Shown here: positions 26,784-35,135 of the stretch, in pieces
Layout of the letters: every line of letters begins with the position of its first letter
How positions within the stretch are numbered: position 1 is the first letter of the stretch
NCBI GenBank assembly: GCA_964532595.1
Contig: CAZHIQ010000003.1
Location: forward strand, 164,563 to 228,562
Direction of reading: 5' to 3'
Origin: Chryseosolibacter sp964532595
GTDB taxonomy: Bacteria; Bacteroidota; Bacteroidia; Cytophagales; Cyclobacteriaceae
Length of the DNA stretch: 64,000 nucleotides
The notes under the pieces: model-generated
What the model was told of the DNA's origin: nothing
Databases searched by the model: none
The model's input: only the letters and a program-made list of their open reading frames with translations
Program-made: the position numbers and the translations under genes

Positions 26784-28043
26784 TTATCCTACTGCAACTC
26801 GGCAAAACGCATCCTCGCGGAAGTGGCGATCGGCAGTAGCCATAACAGCTTCCGCATCCAGGCTGTCGATCTCGTGAATAAGTTGCTGGTAATAGTCTTC
26901 ATCAAGACCGAATAGTTTAATGGTCTTGATTTTCTCGGCATGAGCAAACGGTGTCGTGATTTCTGCCTGGAGACTTCCGATGAAATGATTGCGGCTGGTC
27001 TCAAGCTCATCGGCAGGGACCGGAATTTCGCGAAGCGAACGCAGCTCCTTATTGATTTCGTCAAAGGCAAGTTCAATGTTTTCTTTATTGACATCGGCGC
27101 CGATGACAAGGTAACCTTCATGCTGCATGCTGATCAGGGAGGCATGAATGCCATAGGTCAGACCTTTCTCTTCGCGGATGTTTTTCATGAGCCGCGACCC
27201 GAAATATCCCCCGAGAATATGTGTCGCAAAGAGTAGGCGAATGTAGTCGGGGTCACGTCGTCGGATTGATTTTCCGCCGACACGCAGCGATGCCTGCAAA
27301 CTTCCTTGCTTCTCGATACGGATATCGGGAGCGGCGGCGGCGGATTCATAAGAGCGAGGATTTGCTTTCTCTCGGGATCGTAACGAGCCAATTCGTTTTA
27401 TAAGCATTTCCGAGTTTTCCGGCGTGACCCGGCCCGAAACAAACACCAACGGTGAATGACAGTGAGTGTTGAAATGATGTGCAAAGTCGGCCGTTGTCAA
27501 CGCGGATACTTCCTGGTGTTCAACTGATCTTCCGTAAGGATGATTTTCACCGAAAAGGTTACGACGAAATTCTTTCGAAGCTACAAAGCTCGTCTTCTCG
27601 TTGTTCACACTAACGTTCTGCAGAAACACATCGCGAACCTGCTCGTACTCCCTTTCCGGAAAAGCCGGCTCGGTCAACAGCTCAAGAAAAAGATCCAGGA
27701 CCGGTGAGAGACTTCGGTTTAGTGTCATGACGGCGACGCTAATGAAGTCAAGGCCGGGGTTAATATCGAGATGGGCGCCAAGCTGATCGAAGAGACGTGC
27801 GATGTGGAAGCTGTCGTGGAGTTTTGTGCCTCGCGACAGCAACTGTGCTGTAAACCACGATGCGCCGGGCATTTCTTCGTGCCACCGTCCTGCGGGCATT
27901 ATACATTCAATGCGTAGTACATCCTGAGAACCGCCCGGGACAAAATAAACGGATGCGCCGTTATCAAGGACAGCCTCCGTGGGTTTGATCAGGTGGAACG
28001 ATGTATTCTTTGCAAATGGGGGTGCAACGGTACGGTCAAGCAT
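26784..28043 (-). CDS. M16 family peptidase homologue lacking the zinc motif
   Basis: About 419 residues with the two-lobed M16 (insulinase/processing peptidase) fold: VLDNGASVYFV, IMPAGRWHE, a C-terminal lobe with SLQASLRVGGKSIRRRDPDY, and NIREEKGLTYGIHASL. Where active members have HxxEH, the sequence reads PGASWFTAQLLSRGT, so both histidines and the Glu are missing and catalysis by zinc is not expected. Such inactive subunits pair with an active partner in mitochondria and some bacteria, but no active M16 gene is nearby. The start is ATG 28043, four bases after the porV stop; a longer frame overlaps porV. It closes the MBL-pssA-porU-porV run. Confidence 0.8.
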   Translation of the reverse strand: MLDRTVAPPFAKNTSFHLIKPTEAVLDNGASVYFVPGGSQDVLRIECIMPAGRWHEEMPGASWFTAQLLSRGTKLHDSFHIARLFDQLGAHLDINPGLDFISVAVMTLNRSLSPVLDLFLELLTEPAFPEREYEQVRDVFLQNVSVNNEKTSFVASKEFRRNLFGENHPYGRSVEHQEVSALTTADFAHHFNTHCHSPLVFVSGRVTPENSEMLIKRIGSLRSREKANPRSYESAAAAPDIRIEKQGSLQASLRVGGKSIRRRDPDYIRLLFATHILGGYFGSRLMKNIREEKGLTYGIHASLISMQHEGYLVIGADVNKENIELAFDEINKELRSLREIPVPADELETSRNHFIGSLQAEITTPFAHAEKIKTIKLFGLDEDYYQQLIHEIDSLDAEAVMATADRHFREDAFCRVAVG

Positions 28044-28047
28044 GATG

Positions 28048-29214
28048 TCAGTCGGTAACGGATTGCTCCTGTTCAACGAGGCTGCTGCCCACTTGGAAAA
28101 GGAGAGTAAACCGCAATGTCTCCGCCAGCGGATGCTCGCGTTGATTTGTAGGGACGATGTAAGCTACATCCAGCCCAAATGTTTGTTTGCGGAATCCGAC
28201 GCCGAGGGTCATGTACTTGCGATTACCTTTGTCAGCATGTTCATTGAAGTAGCCTACGCGGCCAGCAAAGGTTTCGCGATACCAGTACTCAATACCAACC
28301 GAAGTCATAAACTCGTGTAATTCTTCCTTGAAGCCATTGGGTGCATCGGAGAATGAGCCGAACATTCCACTCAACAGCGAGACTGTATCGCGGTTAGCTC
28401 CGGGACTGGGTACCATTAGCTTGTTGAAGTCTAGAATAAAGCTCAGCGTGTTAAAGGGATCGAGCTCCATCGTGTAAGCACCCCCAAGTCGGAGGTTGGT
28501 CGGGAGGAAATCCTTGCTGTTGTTATCGGTATAGGAAATTTTTGCTCCGATGTTTGACACCTGAGCGCCTAACGACAACGTTGAGTTCCGCGCTCCCTGT
28601 AACGGCTTTGTATAGAAGACGCCAAGATCGGCGGCAACGCTATGGCCAGCTTGCGCGTCACTTCCGGTAAACGCTCCTGTGAGGTTGGAGTAAATATAGC
28701 GGCCGGTAATTCCCAAGCCGAGGTTTTCCGTCAACATGCGCGAATACGTTGCGTCAAAGGCTGCTTCCTTTGGGTTGAAGTCTCCAAGCGGCTCATTCTG
28801 CATACCGCGGAAACTGATTTCGCCAAGGTCGAAGTACTTGAGCGACACAGCAACGGCTTGTTCCCGGTCAATCCTATAGAATCCTGCCAGTGAGGAGATC
28901 GACATGTCTGTCACGATTTTTCCCAACCAGGGAGTGTAGGATACACTGGCGCCGTACTTCTTGGTGTTGTCCAGGAATACGAGTTTGCCCGCATTCCAGT
29001 AAGCCGAATTCACATCGGGAGAGGTGGCTACTCCGGCGTCGCCGAGGGCTGCGTGACGAGCATCGGGAGTGACACCAATGAATGGAACCGCGGTGGTTAT
29101 TGCGCGTTGCTGACCAACGAGTTCCCCCGGTTGACTGACCGGATTCTGTTGAGCGAGGCCCTCAAAGAATGAGCCGGCAAGCAGCACGAGGAAAAACGTT
29201 CTTAACAACTTCAT
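28048..29214 (-). CDS. porV: Type IX secretion outer-membrane protein PorV (LptO)
   Basis: About 388 residues with a signal peptide (MKLLRTFFLVLLAGSFFEGLA) and a FadL-like outer-membrane barrel. PFIGVTPDARHAALGDAGVATSP, with the DVNSAYWNAGKL stretch after it, is the PorV signature. In the type IX secretion system PorV collects cargo from the translocon and delivers it to the PorU sortase, which is encoded immediately upstream. The sequence continues to VEQEQSVTD at the C-terminus. The start is ATG 29214 rather than the longer frame at 29229. Confidence 0.92.
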   Translation of the reverse strand: MKLLRTFFLVLLAGSFFEGLAQQNPVSQPGELVGQQRAITTAVPFIGVTPDARHAALGDAGVATSPDVNSAYWNAGKLVFLDNTKKYGASVSYTPWLGKIVTDMSISSLAGFYRIDREQAVAVSLKYFDLGEISFRGMQNEPLGDFNPKEAAFDATYSRMLTENLGLGITGRYIYSNLTGAFTGSDAQAGHSVAADLGVFYTKPLQGARNSTLSLGAQVSNIGAKISYTDNNSKDFLPTNLRLGGAYTMELDPFNTLSFILDFNKLMVPSPGANRDTVSLLSGMFGSFSDAPNGFKEELHEFMTSVGIEYWYRETFAGRVGYFNEHADKGNRKYMTLGVGFRKQTFGLDVAYIVPTNQREHPLAETLRFTLLFQVGSSLVEQEQSVTD

Positions 29215-29242
29215 TGAGATCGAATTCAAGGCCTAAAGATAA

Positions 29243-32200
29243 TTAATTCAGAATAATAAGCTTTGTAACCTTCTCATTTTTAGACCCATTGGACATTGAA
29301 CGAACAAGCAGGCGGGCTAAGTATACGCCTGGCAGCAGTTTTTTTCCTGAGTCGTCCAACGAGCTTAATTCCAGAAGATTAATATGATATTCACTTTCGG
29401 TGACCGAGACTTCTCCTGAGCGGATCAATTCTCCCTGCATGCTGAATATAAATAATTGCGCCGAGAGGTCGTCACCTGAACGGTTATGGGTGAAGAAAAA
29501 CGTGGTCCGTTCCCGCATGGGGTTGGGGTAGTTGCCAAAGTCCTCGATAACTATTCCTTCCCCGTCTGTCACGATAAATTGTACCGTGGTTTCTGAAGTG
29601 TTGTTATAGATGTCCGATGCCCGGAGTGTCAGCGTATGCGGGCCAGGAGTCAGCCCAACTAGTGGATAACGGAGGATGCCCTTGCGGTAGTTGTCGATCT
29701 CCGAGATATAGAAGTCGTTGAGTTGAACCGGCTGTTCGCTGTCGAGAAAGGCTTGGATGCCGAATTCGGGACGGAGGGCTGATATGTTAATTCCGTTATC
29801 GTCTTCAAGTAGGGCAACCAGGTAGGTATCAGGCGTGGTAATTCCTCCGTTTACAAAGGTTGTGTCGCCAATGTATGCCCGCAGCTTCGGCGGTGTCGCG
29901 TCGGCATCGGGGTCTCCGGCCACTCCTCCAATACGAAATGTCATGTCTGCGCCTTTTGCTTCCCGCCCGTCGGAAGTGTCGTAGGCGTAAAGACTGAGTT
30001 TGCCAAAGTCAATCGTTTCGGCAACGTTCAGGGGGGTGATGAAGGTGAAAGTAAATTCGCCATCGACTACACTGGCTTTTCCGCGGAACACCGCGTTATG
30101 CCATTCATCAAAGTGGAAGGGAGGGTCGTTTCTTCCGATCGTTGAGAACGTTTTCTTCTGATTGTAAAGGGTAGCTTCCGCTATTCCGTTGAAACTGATG
30201 TCGCGTGCTCCACCTGCGCGTACCTCTCCCCGGATGGTAACTTCCGACAACGGCTCTATCGTATCATCATCGGAAGATGTCTCGATAGCTGTGACGACCA
30301 TTTCGAGGGGAGGCAATGCCAATACCATGGAAGGATCTCCGATCAACGAGAAGTTTCTGTTCGAGACGCCTAACGTGCTGTTGTTTTTCGTTATGCGGAA
30401 TACCTCTCCCAGCGTTCTGTATTGTCCGGCCTCTCGCTCAATCAAAGCTTCGTAAAAGGCTTGATTAAGACTAAAGTTTGTGTTTGCATTGACAGGCCTC
30501 GCAGTAGTTACCAGTCCGATTGACCCGCCCTTGCTATGCAGGAGCGAAAGTTCGGCGGACGAGATCCGCAAGGGATCATCCTGTCGGCCAAACTCGCAGG
30601 TGGCGGTGACGAGAAAGGGAAAGCGATCATTCTTCAGTGCTTTTACCGTTTCGTCTGTCAGAATTCGTTCGTCGGTCCACACATATTCATTGCCGTGACC
30701 GGTGAAGTTGATGATGAGTGCACCGAGATCGAAAATTCGTTTAAGCTCAGCCGCCATATCGGGACTTGTTTCTCCGTTCGGTTGCGAAACCTTGTTGAAG
30801 GTGCCCATGAAAAGCCGCCGCGTATCCAGTCCGGGTTCCTGCTCCTCAATATAGTCGGCCATTTGATCGGCCTGGCGCTGGTGTAGGCTGGTGAATCCAT
30901 CCGCGGTGTTACCATCATCCGCAACATAAACAATCTTCTTGCGCCACGAGCTGAGCGTTTTGTTGTCTGTGTCGTACTTGATGATTTTGTCAACAACTGC
31001 ACGCGCCTCTTCTTCTGTTTTGACAGGCAAACGTCCTACACCAATGTCGAGTGTGTGGTGTTCGGCCGGAGATTCGAGCCACGATCCTTCGTCATCGTCA
31101 AGAAATGCAAAGTAGTCGTCTGACGAATATGTCTTGAGGGGATCAAGAGAATTGCGAGACTGATAAGTGGGAACGAAGTTGGTGTTGTTGACGAGTCGGT
31201 CTTTGTAATCATACGATGACTTTCCAAAAAGCAACACTGCTTGAAGGGTTGCGGGAGTCTTGTCATAGAGCCACTTGACGTAGTCGCGTAGCGCGGTGAC
31301 ATCCTGTCTCCCTCCGGAAAATTCGTTGTATATCTCCTCCGTGGTGACGACGAGCGTAGACCATCCGCTATGTGCACTGCGGTGCTGTGCAAGACGTTCG
31401 GCTTCGGCGCGAAAGTCGGGGTGCGAAATGATCAGCAGATGCGGAGTTGTCTTGCCCGCGATGTTCTGGTTGTTGACGACTCCAACGTATGCCGGCTCGG
31501 GGATGGTCCCGGAGAAGGCAATCCATGTCCGCAATTGGGTGGTCTCTGCGGAGAAAACAAGGGCGTCACCTTCCCGGGTGGTTTGTTGTTCCGCAACGGC
31601 ATCGTGGTCGGTTACGTCCCAAATCCGGGCGGCTGCTCCCTTTTCTAGTCTGAAAGTCGAGACGGGTTGTTTTAAGGATGCTCCGGACACGAACATCGTT
31701 TGATTGTTGTGCAGCGCGAGGTAACGTTCGACACTAACCAGGATAAAGTCGAGGTGTCCCAGAGAAGAGCCAGGTCCCTTCAAAAATTCGATCCGAAGAT
31801 CTTGTGATGTTTTTGTTGGCGCCTGGACATCGTTAGCTCCGATCAGAAACGTATCGCGTCGATGTTCACCGCGTATCTCATACCGGCCTCCGGGTATGGC
31901 TGACAAGGGTTGTTCACCAACGGGCACATTGTTCAGATAGAGTTTGAACGATGCAGGCGAGGATGACCGACCTAATACGTCGGACACCACCTTGATCGTT
32001 GACCCCGGCACTATCCCGGGAAGATTGTAGGTCAATGTGTAGCTGTTGATGGCGCCGAACTGTTCGCCAAACCATTCCCGACCCGAGGCTTCGAGATTGT
32101 AGCGGTCTTCTTCGTAGTAGGAAAAGTCGTTGTAGGTTGTGATCGAAGGGAACGACCCCTCGAGTGACGCGGACGAACTGATTCGCTTTCCTTCCCGGTC

Positions 32201-32632
32201 GCCTACGGTAAGGAAGTAGTAATTTCGATCGGTGTAAAGGTTGTTCTCATATTCGAAAATATTTTTCTCCGGATCGTACGAGAAAGTGTCGGGGCCTTCA
32301 CCATAAAACAGGATGTAGTCCGAGCGATCGAAGCGGCCATCACTTTCGCCAACGACCTGAATAGCGAGTTCGTTAAGATCGCGTTGTCTTGGGGCGGAAT
32401 TGGGTTGCGGAAGCATCCCGCCCTTCCTCCCATAAAGCTGAATCCGCCGCGGATCGATCTGGGAAGGGTTGATGCCCATTCGGCGGAGCATGTCAAATGA
32501 AATGCGGTAAACGCCGGCACGTTCAACCGCTACTTTCCTCCATGTACCTGTCTGCAATACAGAGTTCTGGGCAAATCCAGTCTGAATCAAACAGAGAAAC
32601 AGGAACCATCGGATGTACTTCGGACTTGCCAA
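29243..32632 (-). CDS. porU: Type IX secretion system sortase PorU
   Basis: About 1129 residues of the gingipain-type C25 peptidase family. PorU cuts off the C-terminal sorting domain of type IX cargo and attaches anionic LPS. The catalytic histidine lies in INFTGHGNEYVW (about His646) and the nucleophile in LVTATCEFGRQDDP (about Cys679). The N-terminus has a signal peptide (IRWFLFLCLIQTGFAQ). The C-terminal 80 residues form a type A sorting-like domain (FGNYPNPMRERTTFFF ... EKVTKLIILN). No ATG is near the signal peptide. A TTG at 32632, five bases past the pssA stop, is the most likely start; an ATG-less longer frame overlaps pssA. Confidence 0.9.
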   Translation of the reverse strand: MASPKYIRWFLFLCLIQTGFAQNSVLQTGTWRKVAVERAGVYRISFDMLRRMGINPSQIDPRRIQLYGRKGGMLPQPNSAPRQRDLNELAIQVVGESDGRFDRSDYILFYGEGPDTFSYDPEKNIFEYENNLYTDRNYYFLTVGDREGKRISSSASLEGSFPSITTYNDFSYYEEDRYNLEASGREWFGEQFGAINSYTLTYNLPGIVPGSTIKVVSDVLGRSSSPASFKLYLNNVPVGEQPLSAIPGGRYEIRGEHRRDTFLIGANDVQAPTKTSQDLRIEFLKGPGSSLGHLDFILVSVERYLALHNNQTMFVSGASLKQPVSTFRLEKGAAARIWDVTDHDAVAEQQTTREGDALVFSAETTQLRTWIAFSGTIPEPAYVGVVNNQNIAGKTTPHLLIISHPDFRAEAERLAQHRSAHSGWSTLVVTTEEIYNEFSGGRQDVTALRDYVKWLYDKTPATLQAVLLFGKSSYDYKDRLVNNTNFVPTYQSRNSLDPLKTYSSDDYFAFLDDDEGSWLESPAEHHTLDIGVGRLPVKTEEEARAVVDKIIKYDTDNKTLSSWRKKIVYVADDGNTADGFTSLHQRQADQMADYIEEQEPGLDTRRLFMGTFNKVSQPNGETSPDMAAELKRIFDLGALIINFTGHGNEYVWTDERILTDETVKALKNDRFPFLVTATCEFGRQDDPLRISSAELSLLHSKGGSIGLVTTARPVNANTNFSLNQAFYEALIEREAGQYRTLGEVFRITKNNSTLGVSNRNFSLIGDPSMVLALPPLEMVVTAIETSSDDDTIEPLSEVTIRGEVRAGGARDISFNGIAEATLYNQKKTFSTIGRNDPPFHFDEWHNAVFRGKASVVDGEFTFTFITPLNVAETIDFGKLSLYAYDTSDGREAKGADMTFRIGGVAGDPDADATPPKLRAYIGDTTFVNGGITTPDTYLVALLEDDNGINISALRPEFGIQAFLDSEQPVQLNDFYISEIDNYRKGILRYPLVGLTPGPHTLTLRASDIYNNTSETTVQFIVTDGEGIVIEDFGNYPNPMRERTTFFFTHNRSGDDLSAQLFIFSMQGELIRSGEVSVTESEYHINLLELSSLDDSGKKLLPGVYLARLLVRSMSNGSKNEKVTKLIILN

Positions 32633-32636
32633 GCCT

Positions 32637-33323
32637 TTATGATTTTGCCCTGATTGTCCGGGCGTTGTTAAATAACGACAAGACAATGTAGAGTAGTATG
32701 ACGAGGGGTATGGCAACAAATTGCAGGCCCACGAGGAGGGCGACGGCGACGATCAGAAAGATGTAGCGAATCTGGTTATCTCCCCAGCTGAAGTTGCGGA
32801 ACTTGAAAGCAAAGAACTCGATGCGAGACACCAGGAGGAGGGAAAGGATAATTGTAATGACCAGCAACACAGGAACTTCATAAAGCCAGGGGCCGACGTC
32901 ACCTGAAATCAGCGGGAGGGACGATATGAAGAGCGTATTGGCAGGGGTGTTAAGACCCTTGAATGAGTCGGTCTGAGTGGTGTCGATATTGAATATAGCC
33001 AGACGGAGTGCGGAAAACATCGCGATGAGCAAGGCGACGTATGGGAGGATGGTTGACGGTGTTGCCCCGCCGATGAGTTTATACATGACGAGCGCCGGAA
33101 GTACTCCGAAACTGACTACGTCGGCGAGGGAATCCAGTTCTTTTCCTATGGGGGAAGTGACACGCAGCATCCGGGCGGCAAATCCGTCAAGGAAGTCAAA
33201 AATACCTGCGGCCCAGACGAAATAGGCAACCGGAATTTCCCATTCTTCGAGTATTGAAATAATGCCGATACATCCGCACAGCAGGTTGCAACAGGTCAGA
33301 AAATTTGGGAGATGCTTCTTCAT
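32637..33323 (-). CDS. pssA: CDP-diacylglycerol--serine O-phosphatidyltransferase
   Basis: A 228-residue integral membrane CDP-alcohol phosphotransferase that makes phosphatidylserine. The signature D46-G47-xx-A50-R51 ... G60-xxx-D64-xxx-D68 is complete in FLDGFAARMLRVTSPIG plus KELDSLADV. Six to eight hydrophobic helices follow. It sits eight bases after the MBL gene and its stop lies just ahead of the porU TTG start, so phosphatidylserine synthesis is transcriptionally tied to type IX secretion genes. The decarboxylase that uses its product is at 3.6 kb. Confidence 0.92.
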   Translation of the reverse strand: MKKHLPNFLTCCNLLCGCIGIISILEEWEIPVAYFVWAAGIFDFLDGFAARMLRVTSPIGKELDSLADVVSFGVLPALVMYKLIGGATPSTILPYVALLIAMFSALRLAIFNIDTTQTDSFKGLNTPANTLFISSLPLISGDVGPWLYEVPVLLVITIILSLLLVSRIEFFAFKFRNFSWGDNQIRYIFLIVAVALLVGLQFVAIPLVILLYIVLSLFNNARTIRAKS

Positions 33324-33331
33324 ACAGGCAA

Positions 33332-33979
33332 CTACGACTCAATCGCACAAAACGGGTTGGTTCTCTTCTCAAATCCTATCGTTGTTTCGGGGCCGTGCCC
33401 GGGATATACCCTGGTCGAATCGGGTAACGTAAACAGGTTGGAGTGAATGCTGGAAATGAGGGTGTCGTGATTTCCTCCGGGGAGGTCGGTTCGGCCAATG
33501 CTGTTATAGAAAAGTACGTCGCCACTGAATAACGAATCGTGCTCAGCACAGTAAAAGGCGACGTGCCCGGGCGAATGACCGGGTACGAATAATACCGCGA
33601 AACGCAGTTTCCCGATTTCGATCACATCTCCCTCGCGAAGTAGTCTGTCGGCCTCAATATGGCGGTAATCGTGGAAGCCGTAGGCAGGACCTAGTACCTC
33701 TGCCGACTTCAGGACCGCGAGCTCGTGTTCTGGGATTTCAAGGGGGACATTCCAGGTTTCACTTACATAGCGATTGCCAAGCACATGATCAATGTGGCAG
33801 TGCGTATTCAGCAAGCGTCGTACGTTGAGCTTGTTCTCTTTGATAAATGCCTCGAGTTCCCTGTTTTCGACTTCGTCGGCACATCCCGGGTCTATAATCG
33901 CCGCGTCTCCGGTGTCGTCCCATACGACATAGGTGTTTTCCTGAAAAGGGTTGAATACGAAAGATTGGAAATGCAGCAT
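33332..33979 (-). CDS. MBL fold metallo-hydrolase (glyoxalase II-like)
   Basis: About 215 residues of the metallo-beta-lactamase fold. THCHIDH (His60, His62, Asp64, His65) is the dinuclear zinc motif. VPGHSPGHVAF and YNSIGRTDLPGG and YPGHGPETTIG supply the other ligands. The set is typical of small hydroxyacylglutathione hydrolase-like proteins; the true substrate is unknown. ATG 33979 (MLHFQSFVFNPFQEN) is chosen over the 34036 frame. A TAACTTTG box on the minus strand (34013-34006) lies upstream and would drive the run MBL-pssA-porU-porV-M16. Confidence 0.87.
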   Translation of the reverse strand: MLHFQSFVFNPFQENTYVVWDDTGDAAIIDPGCADEVENRELEAFIKENKLNVRRLLNTHCHIDHVLGNRYVSETWNVPLEIPEHELAVLKSAEVLGPAYGFHDYRHIEADRLLREGDVIEIGKLRFAVLFVPGHSPGHVAFYCAEHDSLFSGDVLFYNSIGRTDLPGGNHDTLISSIHSNLFTLPDSTRVYPGHGPETTIGFEKRTNPFCAIES

Positions 33980-34005
33980 GTGGTAAAATGGCAAAAAAAG
34001 TCGAT

Positions 34006-34013
34006 CAAAGTTA
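34006..34013 (-). promoter_or_regulatory. Putative -7 box for the MBL-pssA-porU-porV operon
   Basis: TAACTTTG on the minus strand, 26 bases upstream of ATG 33979. A TTGG about 20 bases further upstream is a weak -33 candidate. Confidence 0.4.
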
Positions 34014-34056
34014 GGGGGCTTTTTGCTGCGGCCCAATTATTTGGCATTTTTAGCCC

Positions 34057-35109
34057 GTGAAAAGCGGTTTCATTGATCTGTTGATCGTGGGGCAAGGTTT
34101 GGCCGGATCGGCCCTGGCGGTCAGGGCGCTCCAGCGGGGATTGCGGATCCTCGTGGTTGACGACCCCACAGCTAACCGCTCGTCATCTGTCGCGGCCGGA
34201 CTTTTCAATCCCATCACCGGCCGCAAAATGTCCCGAACCTGGCTTGCCGATGAACTGTTTCCCGCTCTGCACGACTACTATCCGGACGTAGAGCGACTCA
34301 CCGACAAGAGGTTTTTTTACCCTATGCCGATGTACCGGCCGTTCATTAGTGTTGAGGAACAGAATGAGTGGATGGGAGTTAGCGCAGAACCCGCCTATTC
34401 CCAATATATCGAGACCGTCTATACCCGTCCTGCGTTTGGCTCTGCTGTCAATGATCCCTACGGCGGGATTGTCATCAAAGGGGCCGGCTATCTCAACACC
34501 CGGGTGTATCTCGATAGTGTAGCCGGCTTGCTTCGCGAGCATGATGCCTACGAACAGGGGTGGTTCGATGCTGATGCCCTCGAATTGGCCCCCGATGGCG
34601 TGAAGTATCGCCAGTGGACAGCCCGGAAAGTTGTTTTTTGCCAGGGGGTTCAGAATGAGTTTAATCCCTGGTTCCGTCATCTCCCCGTTAGACCTTTAAA
34701 AGGCGAATTTCTGTCCATACAATGTGAGTGTCCGTCAGACGTTATCCTTAATCGGGGTGTCTATGTCGTACCCGCAGGGATGGGAAGGTGGCGGGTGGGT
34801 GCTACGTATAACCGCCATGACAAGACGGAGGCGCCGACGGCAGAGGCGAGGGCCGAATTGTTGGAGAAGCTTGAGCAACTGCTTCGTCTTCCCTACCAAC
34901 CCGGCGAACAACAGTGGGGATTTCGCCCGACGACACCGGATCGAAGACCTCTGCTGGGAGCCCATCCCGAGTACCCCGCATTGATATTCTTCAACGGACT
35001 GGGAACGAAAGGTGTAAGTATGGCACCTTATTTTTCACAGGTCTTGATCCGATGGCTGGAAAGTGAGGGACGGATAGCTGAAGAGACGGATATTAGTCGT
35101 TTTAAATAA
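34057..35109 (+). CDS. FAD-dependent oxidoreductase (DAO family)
   Basis: A 350-residue flavoprotein. The dinucleotide-binding motif IVGQGLAGSALAVRAL is at about 10-25, followed by VVDDPTANRSSSVAAGLFNPITG. The C-terminal FAD/substrate segment has WGFRPTTPDRRPLLG and FFNGLGTKGVSMAPYFS, characteristic of D-amino acid oxidase-like proteins. The amine or amino-acid substrate cannot be named. The start is GTG 34057, the only good candidate near the N-terminal motif. It is divergent from the MBL gene and 26 bases ahead of the large envelope protein gene. Confidence 0.85.
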   Translation: MKSGFIDLLIVGQGLAGSALAVRALQRGLRILVVDDPTANRSSSVAAGLFNPITGRKMSRTWLADELFPALHDYYPDVERLTDKRFFYPMPMYRPFISVEEQNEWMGVSAEPAYSQYIETVYTRPAFGSAVNDPYGGIVIKGAGYLNTRVYLDSVAGLLREHDAYEQGWFDADALELAPDGVKYRQWTARKVVFCQGVQNEFNPWFRHLPVRPLKGEFLSIQCECPSDVILNRGVYVVPAGMGRWRVGATYNRHDKTEAPTAEARAELLEKLEQLLRLPYQPGEQQWGFRPTTPDRRPLLGAHPEYPALIFFNGLGTKGVSMAPYFSQVLIRWLESEGRIAEETDISRFK

Positions 35110-35135
35110 TTATATTGTACTCCCCGAATTTCAGT

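Noticed and set aside
32633..32719. Longer porU N-terminus overlapping pssA
   Set aside because: The extra residues precede the signal peptide and overlap the pssA 3' end. A start at TTG 32632 right after the pssA stop is simpler.
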